Below are positions 8,110 to 17,153 of a DNA stretch of 17,153 bases, piece after piece. The position numbers and the translations under genes were made by a program. Origin of the DNA: Coprinopsis marcescibilis (taxonomy: Eukaryota; Basidiomycota; Agaricomycetes; Agaricales; Psathyrellaceae). The notes beneath the pieces were generated by a model. It was not told where the DNA came from. It made no database searches and saw only the letters and a program-made list of their open reading frames with translations. Position 1 is the first letter of the stretch. The number at the start of each line of letters is the position of its first letter. The stretch is taken from positions 1-17,153 of the forward strand of contig ML210550.1 of assembly GCA_004369085.1 (NCBI GenBank). The letters are read 5' to 3'.

Positions 8110-11100
8110 ATGGCGTCGGCATGGTTGGACCAGTACGAGTCGCTCGATGTAGTTGGGAATGGCAGCTTTGGAATTATCAGGAAGGTTCGGCGGAAAAGCG
8201 ATGGACAGGTGTGTAGCATACCGGATAAACTTGGGGGTTGGGGGTGGTTTGCCACCGCTTGCGACTGACTGTTGGGATTTAGGCCTTTGCGAGGAAGGAA
8301 TTGAACTTTGAGAGGATGAGCGAGAGGGATAGGAAGCAGATCGTAGCGGAAGTGTGAGTTGACGTGTTCAGTATAGGGTTGGGGTTAGGAGACTGACGCA
8401 GTAATGCAGGAACATCCTAAAGGACCTCCATCACGAACATATCGTGAGGTATCACGACAGATACGTCGACAGAGACGCGGGAATTCTGTATATTCTCATG
8501 GAATACTGCGGGGGTGGCGACCTCTCCACGATCATCAAGCAGGCGTTGAAGCAGAATCGGCCGATTGCAGAAGATATTATATGGAACTATTTCATGCAAA
8601 TACTGCTGGCGCTGCAGCACTGTCACCATCCTAATGGACACGGCCGCAGTGGGAGTGGCTCTGGGGCCGCGTTGTTCGAGGACGGTGGCGGAGGGGGCGG
8701 CAGGAGACCGCAGATCCTGCATCGCGACTTGAAGCCAGACAATGGTACTGTTTCGCGTCTCTACCTCGCCCTTTATGTGGCTAATGGGATTGTTAGTATT
8801 CCTGGACGAAGCTAATAACGTCAAGCTGGGCGATTTTGGCCTCTCGAAGGCATTGAACCAGGCGTCGTTTGCCAACACTTATGTCGGGGTAAGTCCTGAT
8901 ATTCGACTACTTTGCATGTAAGTCACGTCTAATGATCATTCCAGACACCATATTACATGTCGCCAGAACTTATGCAAGAAAAGGCGTACGACTCAAAATC
9001 GGATATTTGGTCGCTAGGGTGCCTCATCTACGAACTTTGCGCACTAAAGCCACCTTTCCACGAAGCCAAAACCCACTCGGAGCTCAGCATTCTCATCCGG
9101 TATGTACCCATCTCTTATTCCCTATTCCGTACTTTCAACTTGTTTGTTTACATTTGTGATTTTCAAATTCGCCCTCGCGTCTCTCCTATTGTTCGACAGA
9201 AATGGACGAATACCGCCTTTACCGCGTGGGTACTCGCAGTCGCTGTTTAGCGTCATTAAAGCGATGCTCTCCCTCAACGTACGTCATCTCCAGGTTGATT
9301 TTGGGTTCCTCGACAACTCAACATGAATGGTCATATTTGACCCCGTGTAGCCTGCGATGCGACCATCCGCCGCCCAGCTGCTCCAACACGAACGCCTTGA
9401 ATTGGTGTTCAAGGTCTCGGAAACAGAAAAGATGTATGTTGCCCCCGTCGTTCCATACAATCGCCTCATCGCTGACTGCCCATTCCTCCCACGCAATACA
9501 GGTTAGCCACCGTAAAATCGCACAAGAACGCCATTGTAGCGCGCGAACGCGATGTGGCCGCGCGGGATCAAGCATTGGCGGACAAGGAACGCCACCTCAG
9601 TGCACTATTTGCGCACAAGGACGCCGAGATTAGCAATCTGCAGATTCTCGTCGCGCAGCTTCAGTCCCAGATCCAACAATCCCGACAGCAAACGCAGATC
9701 ACGCAGCAGGATCTGCAGATGGCTGTTAAGCAGGCGATTGCGAGGCGGGAGGAGGAACTGAGGGTATTGGTGATGAAACGGGAGGAGGAAGTTGCGGGTG
9801 CGATGTCTAAGCGGGAGGAGGAGATCTTGGAGGCGGTTAGAAAGCGGGAAGCAGAGGTCTGTGAGGCTTGGGTGAAGAGAGAGGGCGAGATTAGGAAGGA
9901 GGTTGAGGTCAGCATTCGTGCCGTTGAGGATCGGATTGAATGGATTAGAAGCAAAGAGGCCGAGATTCGGCTGGAAGAGGAGAGATTAGAGGCGTTTAGA
10001 GAAGAAGTCGAGGCCAAGGCGAAGGACATTGATTTGCATTTGAGGAAAGGTGGGTTCACATTAATTTTTCTGCGCTTATTGTGGGTTATTGATTGGTTCG
10101 TTTGTAGGACGGAATAGCAAAGTTCCGCTAGAATCTATCCAAAATACCTTTGAGCCCACCACTGCGCGACGTGGTACTCGTTCAAACACCAACAAAGTAG
10201 AAGCGACGCCCCGTGCTACGCCCAGACCCAGACCCGGCTCGTCATCCTCATCTTCTGGTACCACCTCCTCGTTCCCACCACTGGAAACTCCTATAACCCG
10301 ACCGAGCTACACGGACTTTTTACCGAGCGCGATGAAGGGCGTCGTCATGACGTCTACAGGCGAGACGCTTTCCACGCCTAGTCCGGGAGAGGTTGCGACG
10401 CTGTTTAAGAACAGTCCCAAGGTTGGGTTAAATTTCGGGAGGATATTCGAGTTTGGAGATGAAAGTGAGGGAAGTGGGGGTACGATTGGAGCGTTGCCTA
10501 TAGGAAATGCCGATGCGAATGGTCCAACCGAGGGAGGGAGGAAAGGGAAGAGTTCTGGGGAGCGTTACCCATTGAGCGATGATGATGAGGGCGATATGCC
10601 GCCTAGTCCTACTGTGAGAAGGGAGAAGAGGGTTAGTGATGATGGAGAGGGAGGTGGAGCTGCAACGCCGCATGCTAGTGTTAGTGGCCACGCCAACAAT
10701 GGGAATGTACATGCCCATTCTACGGCGGTGGCCCCTACGAGGATTAGGAGACCGTCTATTCGCAGGAGCTCGTCTGTGAATGGGAACGCGTTGGGGAGGA
10801 GATCGCAGGTTGTGAATTCTTCGGCGGGGTTGGTGGTGGTTGATACGGAGCGGCCGCCTTCGTCTTCGTCTTCGCATGCATCGTCTTCATCGTCCTCGTC
10901 TTCCACCTCTGTGACTGCAGCTTCGAGTTCGAGTGGGTCGTCCTCGACGGCGGCTTCGTCTGTGGGATCTTTCCAGCCTAGGCCGTTGCCTCATCCGCAT
11001 TTGGGGTCCACTGCGAGGGGTTCGGGTGGCCAGAACGTTAACCCGAATACGCCGGCGAGGTATGACTTGAATGATGAGGATCATCTTCCCAGTCCGTTTT

Positions 11101-11501
11101 TGAAGAAGGGTGAAAGGGAGAGTGGCGGTGTGAGCTTCCCTGTGGGTGGTGGTTCTTCGACTTCAGCGATGGGTGGACCTTCCTCTTCGTCGTCGTCGGT
11201 TTCGTCTTCTTCGTCGGTTTCGGCTTCGTCAACCTCAGTGGCGTCGACGTCGATACCTGTGGGAACGTCTTCGACTGGGCATGTGCCGACCATTTCTGGC
11301 CTCTCGACGCGGAACAAGAAACGGCCGAGTACGGGCAACTTGTTGAGGACTGTTGCGGCTGCCAATAATGCGAGCAATAACAGGAAGAGTATGCTTTGTG
11401 AGGATGATGAGGTTGGCGCTGCGAGTGGGAGTGTGAGGCAGTCGATGATTTCGGCGCGCAAGGCGGGTGATGAGGCTCGGAGAGCTTTGTCGAGGTCGTG
11501 A
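8110..11501 (+). CDS. KIN3: NIMA/NEK2-family serine/threonine kinase (KIN3/Fin1-like)
   Basis: Nine exons give about 951 aa: 8110-8208, 8283-8353, 8410-8744, 8797-8888, 8945-9099, 9200-9278, 9351-9433, 9502-10049, 10108-11501. The kinase domain spans about residues 9-285: Gly loop GNGSFG (16-21), ATP-binding Lys38 in FARKEL, catalytic loop HRDLKPDN (161-168, Asp163), DFG (181-183), TPYYMSPE (200-207). The short hinge and MEYCGGGDL resemble NEK2, yeast KIN3 and fission yeast Fin1, which act at spindle poles and in mitotic entry. A Gly-rich insert (about 131-157) precedes the catalytic loop. Residues 305-490 are a charged coiled coil with recurring KREEE units, as expected for NEK2-type dimerisation. 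The 460-residue tail is low complexity, with long serine runs made of TCG/TCT/TCC codons. The symbol names the closest model-fungus orthologue; nimA-like naming is equally possible. The gene is enclosed by inverted NLR copies and appears intact. Confidence 0.9.
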
Positions 11502-11764
11502 GAGTAGATGTTGGACGACGTACATATCCGTTTGTTGTTATATTATGGTTTCCTTGGTTTTGGACGACTTTTTATGACGATGTCTTTCTGTTTTTTTCTT
11601 TATCTACTCTCGAGCAACTTTTAGTTATGGTCATGGTGGTTAATTATCATTCGAGTTGTAGCTTCTAGTTATCGTAGACCCCTTGTAACAATTCAGAATT
11701 ATTTCTTTCTCGTTCTTTATCCACTCCAATTGTATTTATAGATATTGGAATATTTTATATTACC
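11502..11764. other. Convergent 3' region between kinase and NLR2
   Basis: There are 263 bases between the two stop codons. The stretch is T-rich on the plus strand after the kinase, with an AT-rich centre near 11735-11761 that could supply polyadenylation signals for NLR2 on the minus strand. No gene is seen. The 3' UTRs of both genes probably overlap here. Confidence 0.6.
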
Positions 11765-14700
11765 CTAATGTGCCCCATGGCTTCGAAGCAACTCTGCGAT
11801 CGATTTGTGTTGCTGTTCCAACGCCAGAGATAGTGCTGTTTCACCGTCGGGTCTTGCAGTGTTAACCTGAATCTCTTCTCGCTGAAGTAACAGCTTCACA
11901 ATGTCCTCGTGACCCCAGTATGCTGCTCGCATGAGGGCTGTTCCCTCTCTGCACTGTGAGGCGTTGATGTCGATGTCCGGTTTCTGCAGCAAGATTTCGA
12001 CAATGTCTTTATGCCCCTCGTTGGACGCCTGCGCAAGGGCTGTCCCATCGCCCCAATGTGATGCATTTATCTCAATGCCGTCGACCCCGAGTAGCAGTCG
12101 AACTGCATCTATGCAACCACTAAAGGCCGCAAGGGTCAGCGCTGAATCACCGTCTCCATCACTGTTTTCAGGCTCTCTATCATTGACATTGATGGCCTGG
12201 ACGCGAAGCAGCGATTTCATGACTTCCGTGTGGTTTTGGATAGCCGCCTGCATGAGGGCAGTCCGCCGACCCGCATTGACATGGTCTGCATCAATGACTT
12301 CCAGAAGCATGTCTACAACCTGAACATGGCCTCCATATGAAGCCTCCGTCAGGGGTGTCAATTGATCGGTATCAGAGCTTTCAATGTCGATTCCTTCAAC
12401 TCCAATAAGGAGTTGGACGGTCTCGATGTGACCGTTCGCAGCAGCGAGTGCCAGTGCGGTACGCCCGAGCAGTGATCTAGAGTTGATATCGAGGCTGGGA
12501 CTCGAAGAAGGTGGTTTGTTGGTCGATGGGGAATTCAAACCAAGCCACCGCGCAAGAAGACTGTGGAAGTTGCACGCAGCGGCAAGCTGGATGGAGCTGA
12601 GGTCATCAAAACCGAAGACTGTATCATGCCAGGGAAAGCATTGACACCCCTGGATGAATTCCTCGACAAAAGGTGGCAGTGATTCCGGGCCTTGGGCGTG
12701 GGTGGCCCAGTTGCGATGGGCATACTCGAGAAAGGGGTGGTTTCTAAAGACAAGATGGTAATCGTCAATATCACCATCGTAGTTCTCAAACCCGCAAGCT
12801 CGAAGGCGCGCGACACAGGTGCAAGCCAACGTGGCTTGTGCATCAGCCCCACGTTTGGAAAGGTAACATTCCAGGAAGTCACGCGCGGTGTAATCTAAAT
12901 GTAGAGTCTATAAGCTATTATTCAACTCTACAAGCCGAGAGGTACGTACGGACAAGGCGAACAAGTTTGGTCTCGGGCTCGAAGGTGGTCAGCCCACAGC
13001 ACACTGAGAGGAGTGTCTCTGGGTCAACCAGAAGGTCAGAATCGTATATGAATGTCGCCGTGTCAACTGCAAGGGCGTGTCGAAGGTCATTTATGGTGAG
13101 CGACTGTTGAGCGTAAACCAGCCAGGTCAGTGCTCGAAGAGCCAAATTTGACCCTGGGCGTCCTTCGATACGCTCCATAGTGGCCTCATACATGGAGTTG
13201 ACGCCCATGGGAAGAGAGTCCAGGGCAGAGCGCAGATCCTTGATATGCATGCATTCCCCAAGCATGTGGAGCTGGAGGGAAGCTAATAGGAACCTAAACC
13301 AGAGGCGTCACGGTGAATGAGTGATGAGTCGTAGTCAAGCCGGAGGTCACTGACATTCCAGATGATTTATCGAGCACAGTCTTGAGGACCTTCTCCTTCC
13401 AACCGTCCTTCTCCAGTAAATTCCGTAGCGTCTTCATGCGACGAAGCTTCTCCTCAATCAGTTGCTCGATGTCGGCATCGTGGACCATGATATCGATGAA
13501 TATGGCTTCGGGCACGAGTTCCTTGAGCAACGGTAGGGGGCGTGACATGATGAGGAAGTTGACTGGCAAATTCGAAAGAGCGTCCAATACGTCCACCTGG
13601 GTATTGGCCAAAGCCTCGTCGAGACCGTCTAGAGTGCAGTACCTCTCGTCGAACATATCAGAGTTAAATATCGCCCGCAGGACCTCAAGGAGCTCCTTCT
13701 GGGATGGTCGGGTCTTTCGGGGGCGGTGATGGTCGTACATGGGTTTGACAAACGTCAGGGTGAATGGGTGATCTTGGACGACCTGTCGAAGGAGACCACC
13801 GAGAACCTTCTCCCCCGTGAACTGGTCGGTGTAGCGACTGAAGGCAAACGCGACGCAGATACGCTTGTTAGCCTTGGCCATTTTTAGAAGATGGTCGATG
13901 ATGAACGATCTGATACAGTCGTCAGTGCGTTCTCCAGCTCACAATGAAGGAGCTTACGATAGTATCGTCTTTCCAGCACCCGCTACAATGCCACGCGAAT
14001 CAGAAGCAATCTCCGTCGTAGCCGGCAGGACTTACGCATGCCAACCCCCCATAAGATTCCCAGCACTCCCTCCAACCACTTGCTAATATTTGGGTCATCA
14101 AAGGCCCACTCCCCTGTCCCCTCGGCACGCTTTCCATAGTTGTCGGCCTGGATGGCGTGATAGTTAATGTCGCTAATCCATTCAACGATCTTCTCAAACA
14201 GCTCAGCATCTGATTCTCTTTATGCGTCAAGGACTTGGACACGCCAGTAGAGATAATGAAATGCGCACCCTTCTCTGAGACGCCAGGTTGAATGGTAGTG
14301 TTATAGGTGTTGTAGCTCTGTACGTTGTTAAACGTAGGAGCCCCCTCAATGTGTATTCCCTGCGCGTTGTTGAGTATGCCTCCCTCCATCGAGGGTCCAA
14401 CTGGATATGCGCGGTCAATACGGATAGAAAGTCGACGCTGAGTCTCTAACCTTGCGCAAGCGTAGGAACCTCATCGTCGATTCCTTTGAGAGCCGATGCT
14501 GGTGCTGTCTCCCGGGGCAGTCCGGTTTCTGAGCCTTTCAAGTTCAGTTAGAGTCTATGGTAGCCTTCTTCCGAAACAATTGCGGACAAACTACCTTGAT
14601 CGACATCAATACGACTAGTTGTGGGCGCGACGGGTTCGGTCTTCACTGGCGAGCCTTCAAGCCCCTGTCGCTCTGGCAGAGCATGATCGTAGGCGATGGC

Positions 14701-14821
14701 CTTGCGATTGCTTTCCTCCTGACGTAAATTAGCCCTCCTCTCAAGCTGGCTCATCGTCAAGCCACGTCAAAGAATCCATAAGATTGAGATGGCATACCGA
14801 GTTTGATAATCCTGCGCCCAT
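11765..14821 (-). CDS. NACHT-ankyrin NLR-type protein (NLR2), inverted paralogue of NLR1
   Basis: Nine exons on the minus strand give about 872 aa: 14821-14798, 14745-14595, 14534-14451, 14400-14269, 14209-14036, 13982-13958, 13909-13355, 13293-12950, 12894-11765. Exons 1, 2, 5, 6, 7 and 8 have exactly the same lengths as in NLR1 (24, 151, 174, 25, 555, 344 nt), and all intron phases agree. The protein starts MGAGLSNSLERRA. Walker A is GVGMPGAGKT (185-194), Walker B is in YCTLDGLDE (287-295), HYTARDFL follows near 497, and ankyrin repeats run to the C-terminus. Exon 3 is two codons longer and exon 4 two codons shorter than in NLR1. The likely role is as for NLR1: a nucleotide-dependent STAND sensor with ankyrin recognition repeats. 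An in-frame ATG at 14760 inside intron 1 offers an alternative start (MTMSQLERR), but the micro-exon start is favoured because it is conserved in NLR1. Confidence 0.88.
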
Positions 14822-15278
14822 CTTACAGCGGTCAAGAGAATGTCAAAAGTGTGGACAGATGGTCTGGGATCGTAAGCTGTGGACTAACGTGGCGACAGTG
14901 AGAGTGAATGGGAAAGAGATGGTGCGTCCGACACGCTGTCAGATCTCGGAAAAAAACACTGCCTTGGTCACAGCAATTGACTTGATGGGCGCCAATTGAT
15001 AATCTGACGACCCAGACACGGTAAGTACTGACCTGCGACAGCCTGTGAGAAAAAACTGCCTTCCCATTCCGTAATGATAGTGTTCTTACGTCCTTGCGCC
15101 TTGTTTTTCCTCAGAATGTACTCATTCCTGGCCATACTACTATAGTGATAACTATGGATTAAAAATGGTTTTATTACTACACCAGACTGAATTGTGCTAG
15201 GTATTCGGTAAGATTTGGTATCATAGACGGGGAGATCATCATAGTCCGGTATATACGATTTGAACGCATCCCGGCTCC
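14822..15278. promoter_or_regulatory. Upstream region of NLR2, 3' flank of NLR3 pseudogene
   Basis: No gene is seen. On the minus strand, ATCTGACAGCGTGT at 14944-14931 lies about 110 bp upstream of the NLR2 start and matches ATCTGACAACGTGT about 131 bp upstream of the NLR1 start. Looser similarity continues toward both start codons, so the two promoters appear to derive from one ancestor. The part near 15120-15240 is AT-rich and featureless. Confidence 0.5.
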
Positions 15279-16525
15279 CTACAGGACCCCATGCCCTTGA
15301 GGTAGCTCCGCAATGTCCCTGATAATGCGACTACCCGTAACCCCTTCCAACGCCAGGGAGGGAGCTGTCTTACCATTGTGTCGTGAAGCGTTGACACCAA
15401 TGTCTTCTCGTTGTAGCAAGCGCTGTACAACATCTCGATGACCCAGAAAGCAGCCTGCATGACTGGCGTTCCGTGTTGGCAGTCGTGAGGCGTTAATATC
15501 AACGTCCACTACATGGCGTTAACGCCCACAGGAAGTGTTTCCAGCGCTGAATGAAGGTCCTTGACGTTTATGCAACTCCCCAGCATTTTGAGCTGAAGAG
15601 ATGCAACAAGAAACCTAAATTTGAACACCGATGGGTTTCAGCTCGCGGGAAGACTAGACATGCCAACTCCCCACATGGTACGAAATGCTCCTGTGAGCCA
15701 GTTTAGAATCACCCGGTCGTCGGAGACCCACTCCACTGTCCCCGCTACACGCTTCCGAAGATTATCGGCCTGGATAGCACGATAGTTGATATCGCTCAGC
15801 CACTCTACGATAGCTTTGAGAAGTCGGGCATCTACGAACTGATTAAAAGTGAGCAGCCCAGCAGGCCAAGAGACTGACTCATGTCTGAGATATCTGGCTG
15901 AACAATGTTGTATGTCACATTTGGTGGTGGTAAAGTTCTGGGCGATAAGCGAGTCTTGAATGTGCACTGAGCTTGCGTGGTCGAGTATACGAGCTCCAGT
16001 CGATGATTGTGCTGTATGTGTGCTGTCACTTTCTGGTCATGACTTACCAAGGAGTGGCGCACCTTGAATCAACAATTCAATAGATGGCACTGCCGCATCG
16101 CTCTGAGTGTGTGCACCGCTAATTTTTGTCGCTTGTGGCCGTTCCAGCTGATGTTCACAGATGTGTCTGATCAGCTCTCGATCACAAATCAAGAGGAACT
16201 GAGGCACCTGGACTGGGCTGAACCGAAGTATCCATAGTATCGCTTCCGACGAAGCCTTCTCCCTGGGATCCACCTGCTTTACCAATGAGTGTAGAGACGT
16301 GTGTTGACTGGCAGATCGACTATACCTTGATCAAGGCGCTGAGTGGTTGTATCGTATGCGTATCTTGTTCTTTCTTTACCTAGAACCTGCCTGTGGATTG
16401 ATAAAGGCATGATCTCCCAGAGCCTTGCATGGGATCTCGCTCCGCTCCAACTGGGACCCCAATCAACCTCTATAAAACATATGCGAACCATGTGTTTAAA
16501 CCGATTTCAAGAGCCCTGCGCCCAT
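15279..16525 (-). pseudogene. Decayed third NACHT-ankyrin paralogue (NLR3 pseudogene)
   Basis: Pieces of the NLR1/NLR2 gene follow in the right order on the minus strand. Exon 1 is at 16525-16502 (MGAGLLKS, then GT). The end of exon 2 is near 16326 (TTTQRLDQ, then GTATAG). The end of exon 3 is near 16063 (SDAAVPSIELLIQ). Exon 4 starts at 15993 (ILDHASSVHIQD) and has a frameshift before NVTYNIVQPDISD. Exon 5 runs to WGVGM near 15660. The start of exon 8 is near 15608 (FLVASLQLKMLGSCINV). The last ankyrin units end at 15279. The Walker A micro-exon, all of exon 7 (Walker B) and about five ankyrin repeats are deleted, an in-frame stop follows GVNAM, and the ankyrin remnant has two compensating frameshifts. 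It cannot encode a working NTPase. Exon 2 and much of exon 3 are too diverged for firm borders. Confidence 0.82.
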
Positions 16526-16710
16526 TCTCGGAGGGTGCGCTCAGTTGCGTGGTAGTGGACAGAGTACAGAATGGGCAAGCTATGCGAAGGGAAACGGTTG
16601 GTCGGGGTAAAGAACAAGTGAGAGGAATGGTACGTTCACAGCTTTGATGACAGCGTGGAACTTGCCGCAATAACATTCTCCAGTTATGGCAGGTCCCGAA
16701 AGTTCACTGG

Positions 16711-16819
16711 TTGCTTCCGCACCCAGGAAGGGTACCACACCACGGGGAATACAAGAGACAGCAGGCTGAAATACACCCCACAGACACCACGGACTATGGC
16801 GCTCAACATAAATTTGCTC
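16711..16819 (+). pseudogene. Partial copy of the NFKBIL1-like gene (N-terminal codons about 18-52)
   Basis: The plus strand encodes TTGNTRDSRLKYTPQTPRT, then MALNINLL. The intact gene has TTTGDRSRLQYTPQTPRT followed by TGLNGNLF (residues 27-52; coding strand of 2510-2614). The nucleotide match extends upstream to about 16711. There is a two-codon in-frame insertion, and the frame stays open to 16873. Similarity stops after about 16819, and nothing corresponding to the charged helix or RWHPDK region follows in the window. The piece is head-to-head with the NLR3 pseudogene, as the intact gene is with NLR1. A perfect GTAAGT donor-like site follows at 16858, so expression as an exon of something else cannot be excluded. 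Confidence 0.75.
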
Positions 16820-17153
16820 TTGCACTTTCGTCCTTGTCCGTGTCCATTTGCATCAGGTAAGTATGAACTATGATAAGTGAATGTTAGATGCGATTAACGG
16901 TATCATGTGCACCCAACACACTTGTGTGGTGTAGTTGGGGGTGGAGAGGCTCCGGCAGGAGGCTCGAGCCAAATCTCCAGGTCGTGGGGAGAAGGGAGAC
17001 CGCCAGACGGCTAGCCCGGGCGGGCGGGAAGTCTTCGTAAATGTGATTCCCAGGTCCCTTCAAATCCCACTCCACACAAGTATGCTTTGCATGAGCCGTG
17101 GAGGAGGAGGAGGCGAATCCGTTGTCTCCGTCTCAGAAGTGAACTTGGTTGTG
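16820..17153. other. Right edge, no gene recognised
   Basis: The stretch contains purine-rich and GC-rich patches (around 16930-17030 and a GAG repeat near 17100). I see no open frame of known family, no RNA gene and no clear repeat. Confidence 0.4.

Noticed and set aside
14548..14760. ATG at 14760 as the normal start of NLR2
   Set aside because: It lies inside the homologue of NLR1 intron 1, where NLR1 has a stop and no ATG. The micro-exon MGAGLSNS is conserved in both genes, so I treat 14760 only as an alternative start.
16037..16285. Minus-strand open frame with DPREKASSEAILW as a separate gene
   Set aside because: It spans the place of exon 3 of the NLR3 pseudogene, whose exon ends can be matched on both sides, and I could not identify it as another family.

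Overview
The window looks like a gene-dense stretch of a filamentous fungal genome, most likely a basidiomycete of the Agaricomycetes. Genes are split by very short introns (48-100 nt) with GT..AG borders. Two predicted proteins are NACHT-ankyrin (NLR-type STAND) proteins of the kind expanded in mushrooms. A conserved NIMA/NEK2-like kinase and a small NFKBIL1/J-domain-like protein complete the gene set. No rRNA, tRNA or CRISPR was found. I spliced the genes by hand, checking phase and reading frame at every junction.

Layout. 1-465: a non-coding element bounded by perfect 46-bp inverted repeats (MITE-like). 466-1552: no gene, AT-rich, with a second imperfect inverted repeat (488-538 and 1289-1336). 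1553-2665 (-): intronless NFKBIL1/J-domain-like gene. 2666-3345: bidirectional intergenic region with short repeats. 3346-6410 (+): nine-exon NACHT-ankyrin gene (NLR1, about 875 aa). 6411-8109: no convincing gene; the promoter of the kinase is at its right end. 8110-11501 (+): nine-exon NEK2/KIN3/Fin1-like kinase (about 951 aa). 11502-11764: convergent 3' ends. 11765-14821 (-): second nine-exon NACHT-ankyrin gene (NLR2, about 872 aa), an inverted paralogue of NLR1 with the same intron positions. 15279-16525 (-): decayed third copy (NLR3 pseudogene) without its NACHT core and most ankyrin repeats. 16711-16819 (+): a short copy of the N-terminal coding part of the NFKBIL1-like gene.

The main story is a small NLR family made by local duplication. 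NLR1 and NLR2 face each other across the kinase. NLR3 sits behind NLR2 and, like NLR1, is head-to-head with NFKBIL1-like coding sequence, so the duplicated unit apparently spanned both genes. Both intact NLRs, and in altered form the pseudogene, begin with a 24-nt micro-exon encoding MGAGL(S/L)(N/K)S. In the intact copies this fits an N-myristoylation signal (Gly2, Ser6), suggesting membrane-anchored immune or incompatibility receptors. The Walker A loop is on its own 25-nt micro-exon. The kinase is probably an ordinary cell-cycle gene trapped between the inverted copies.
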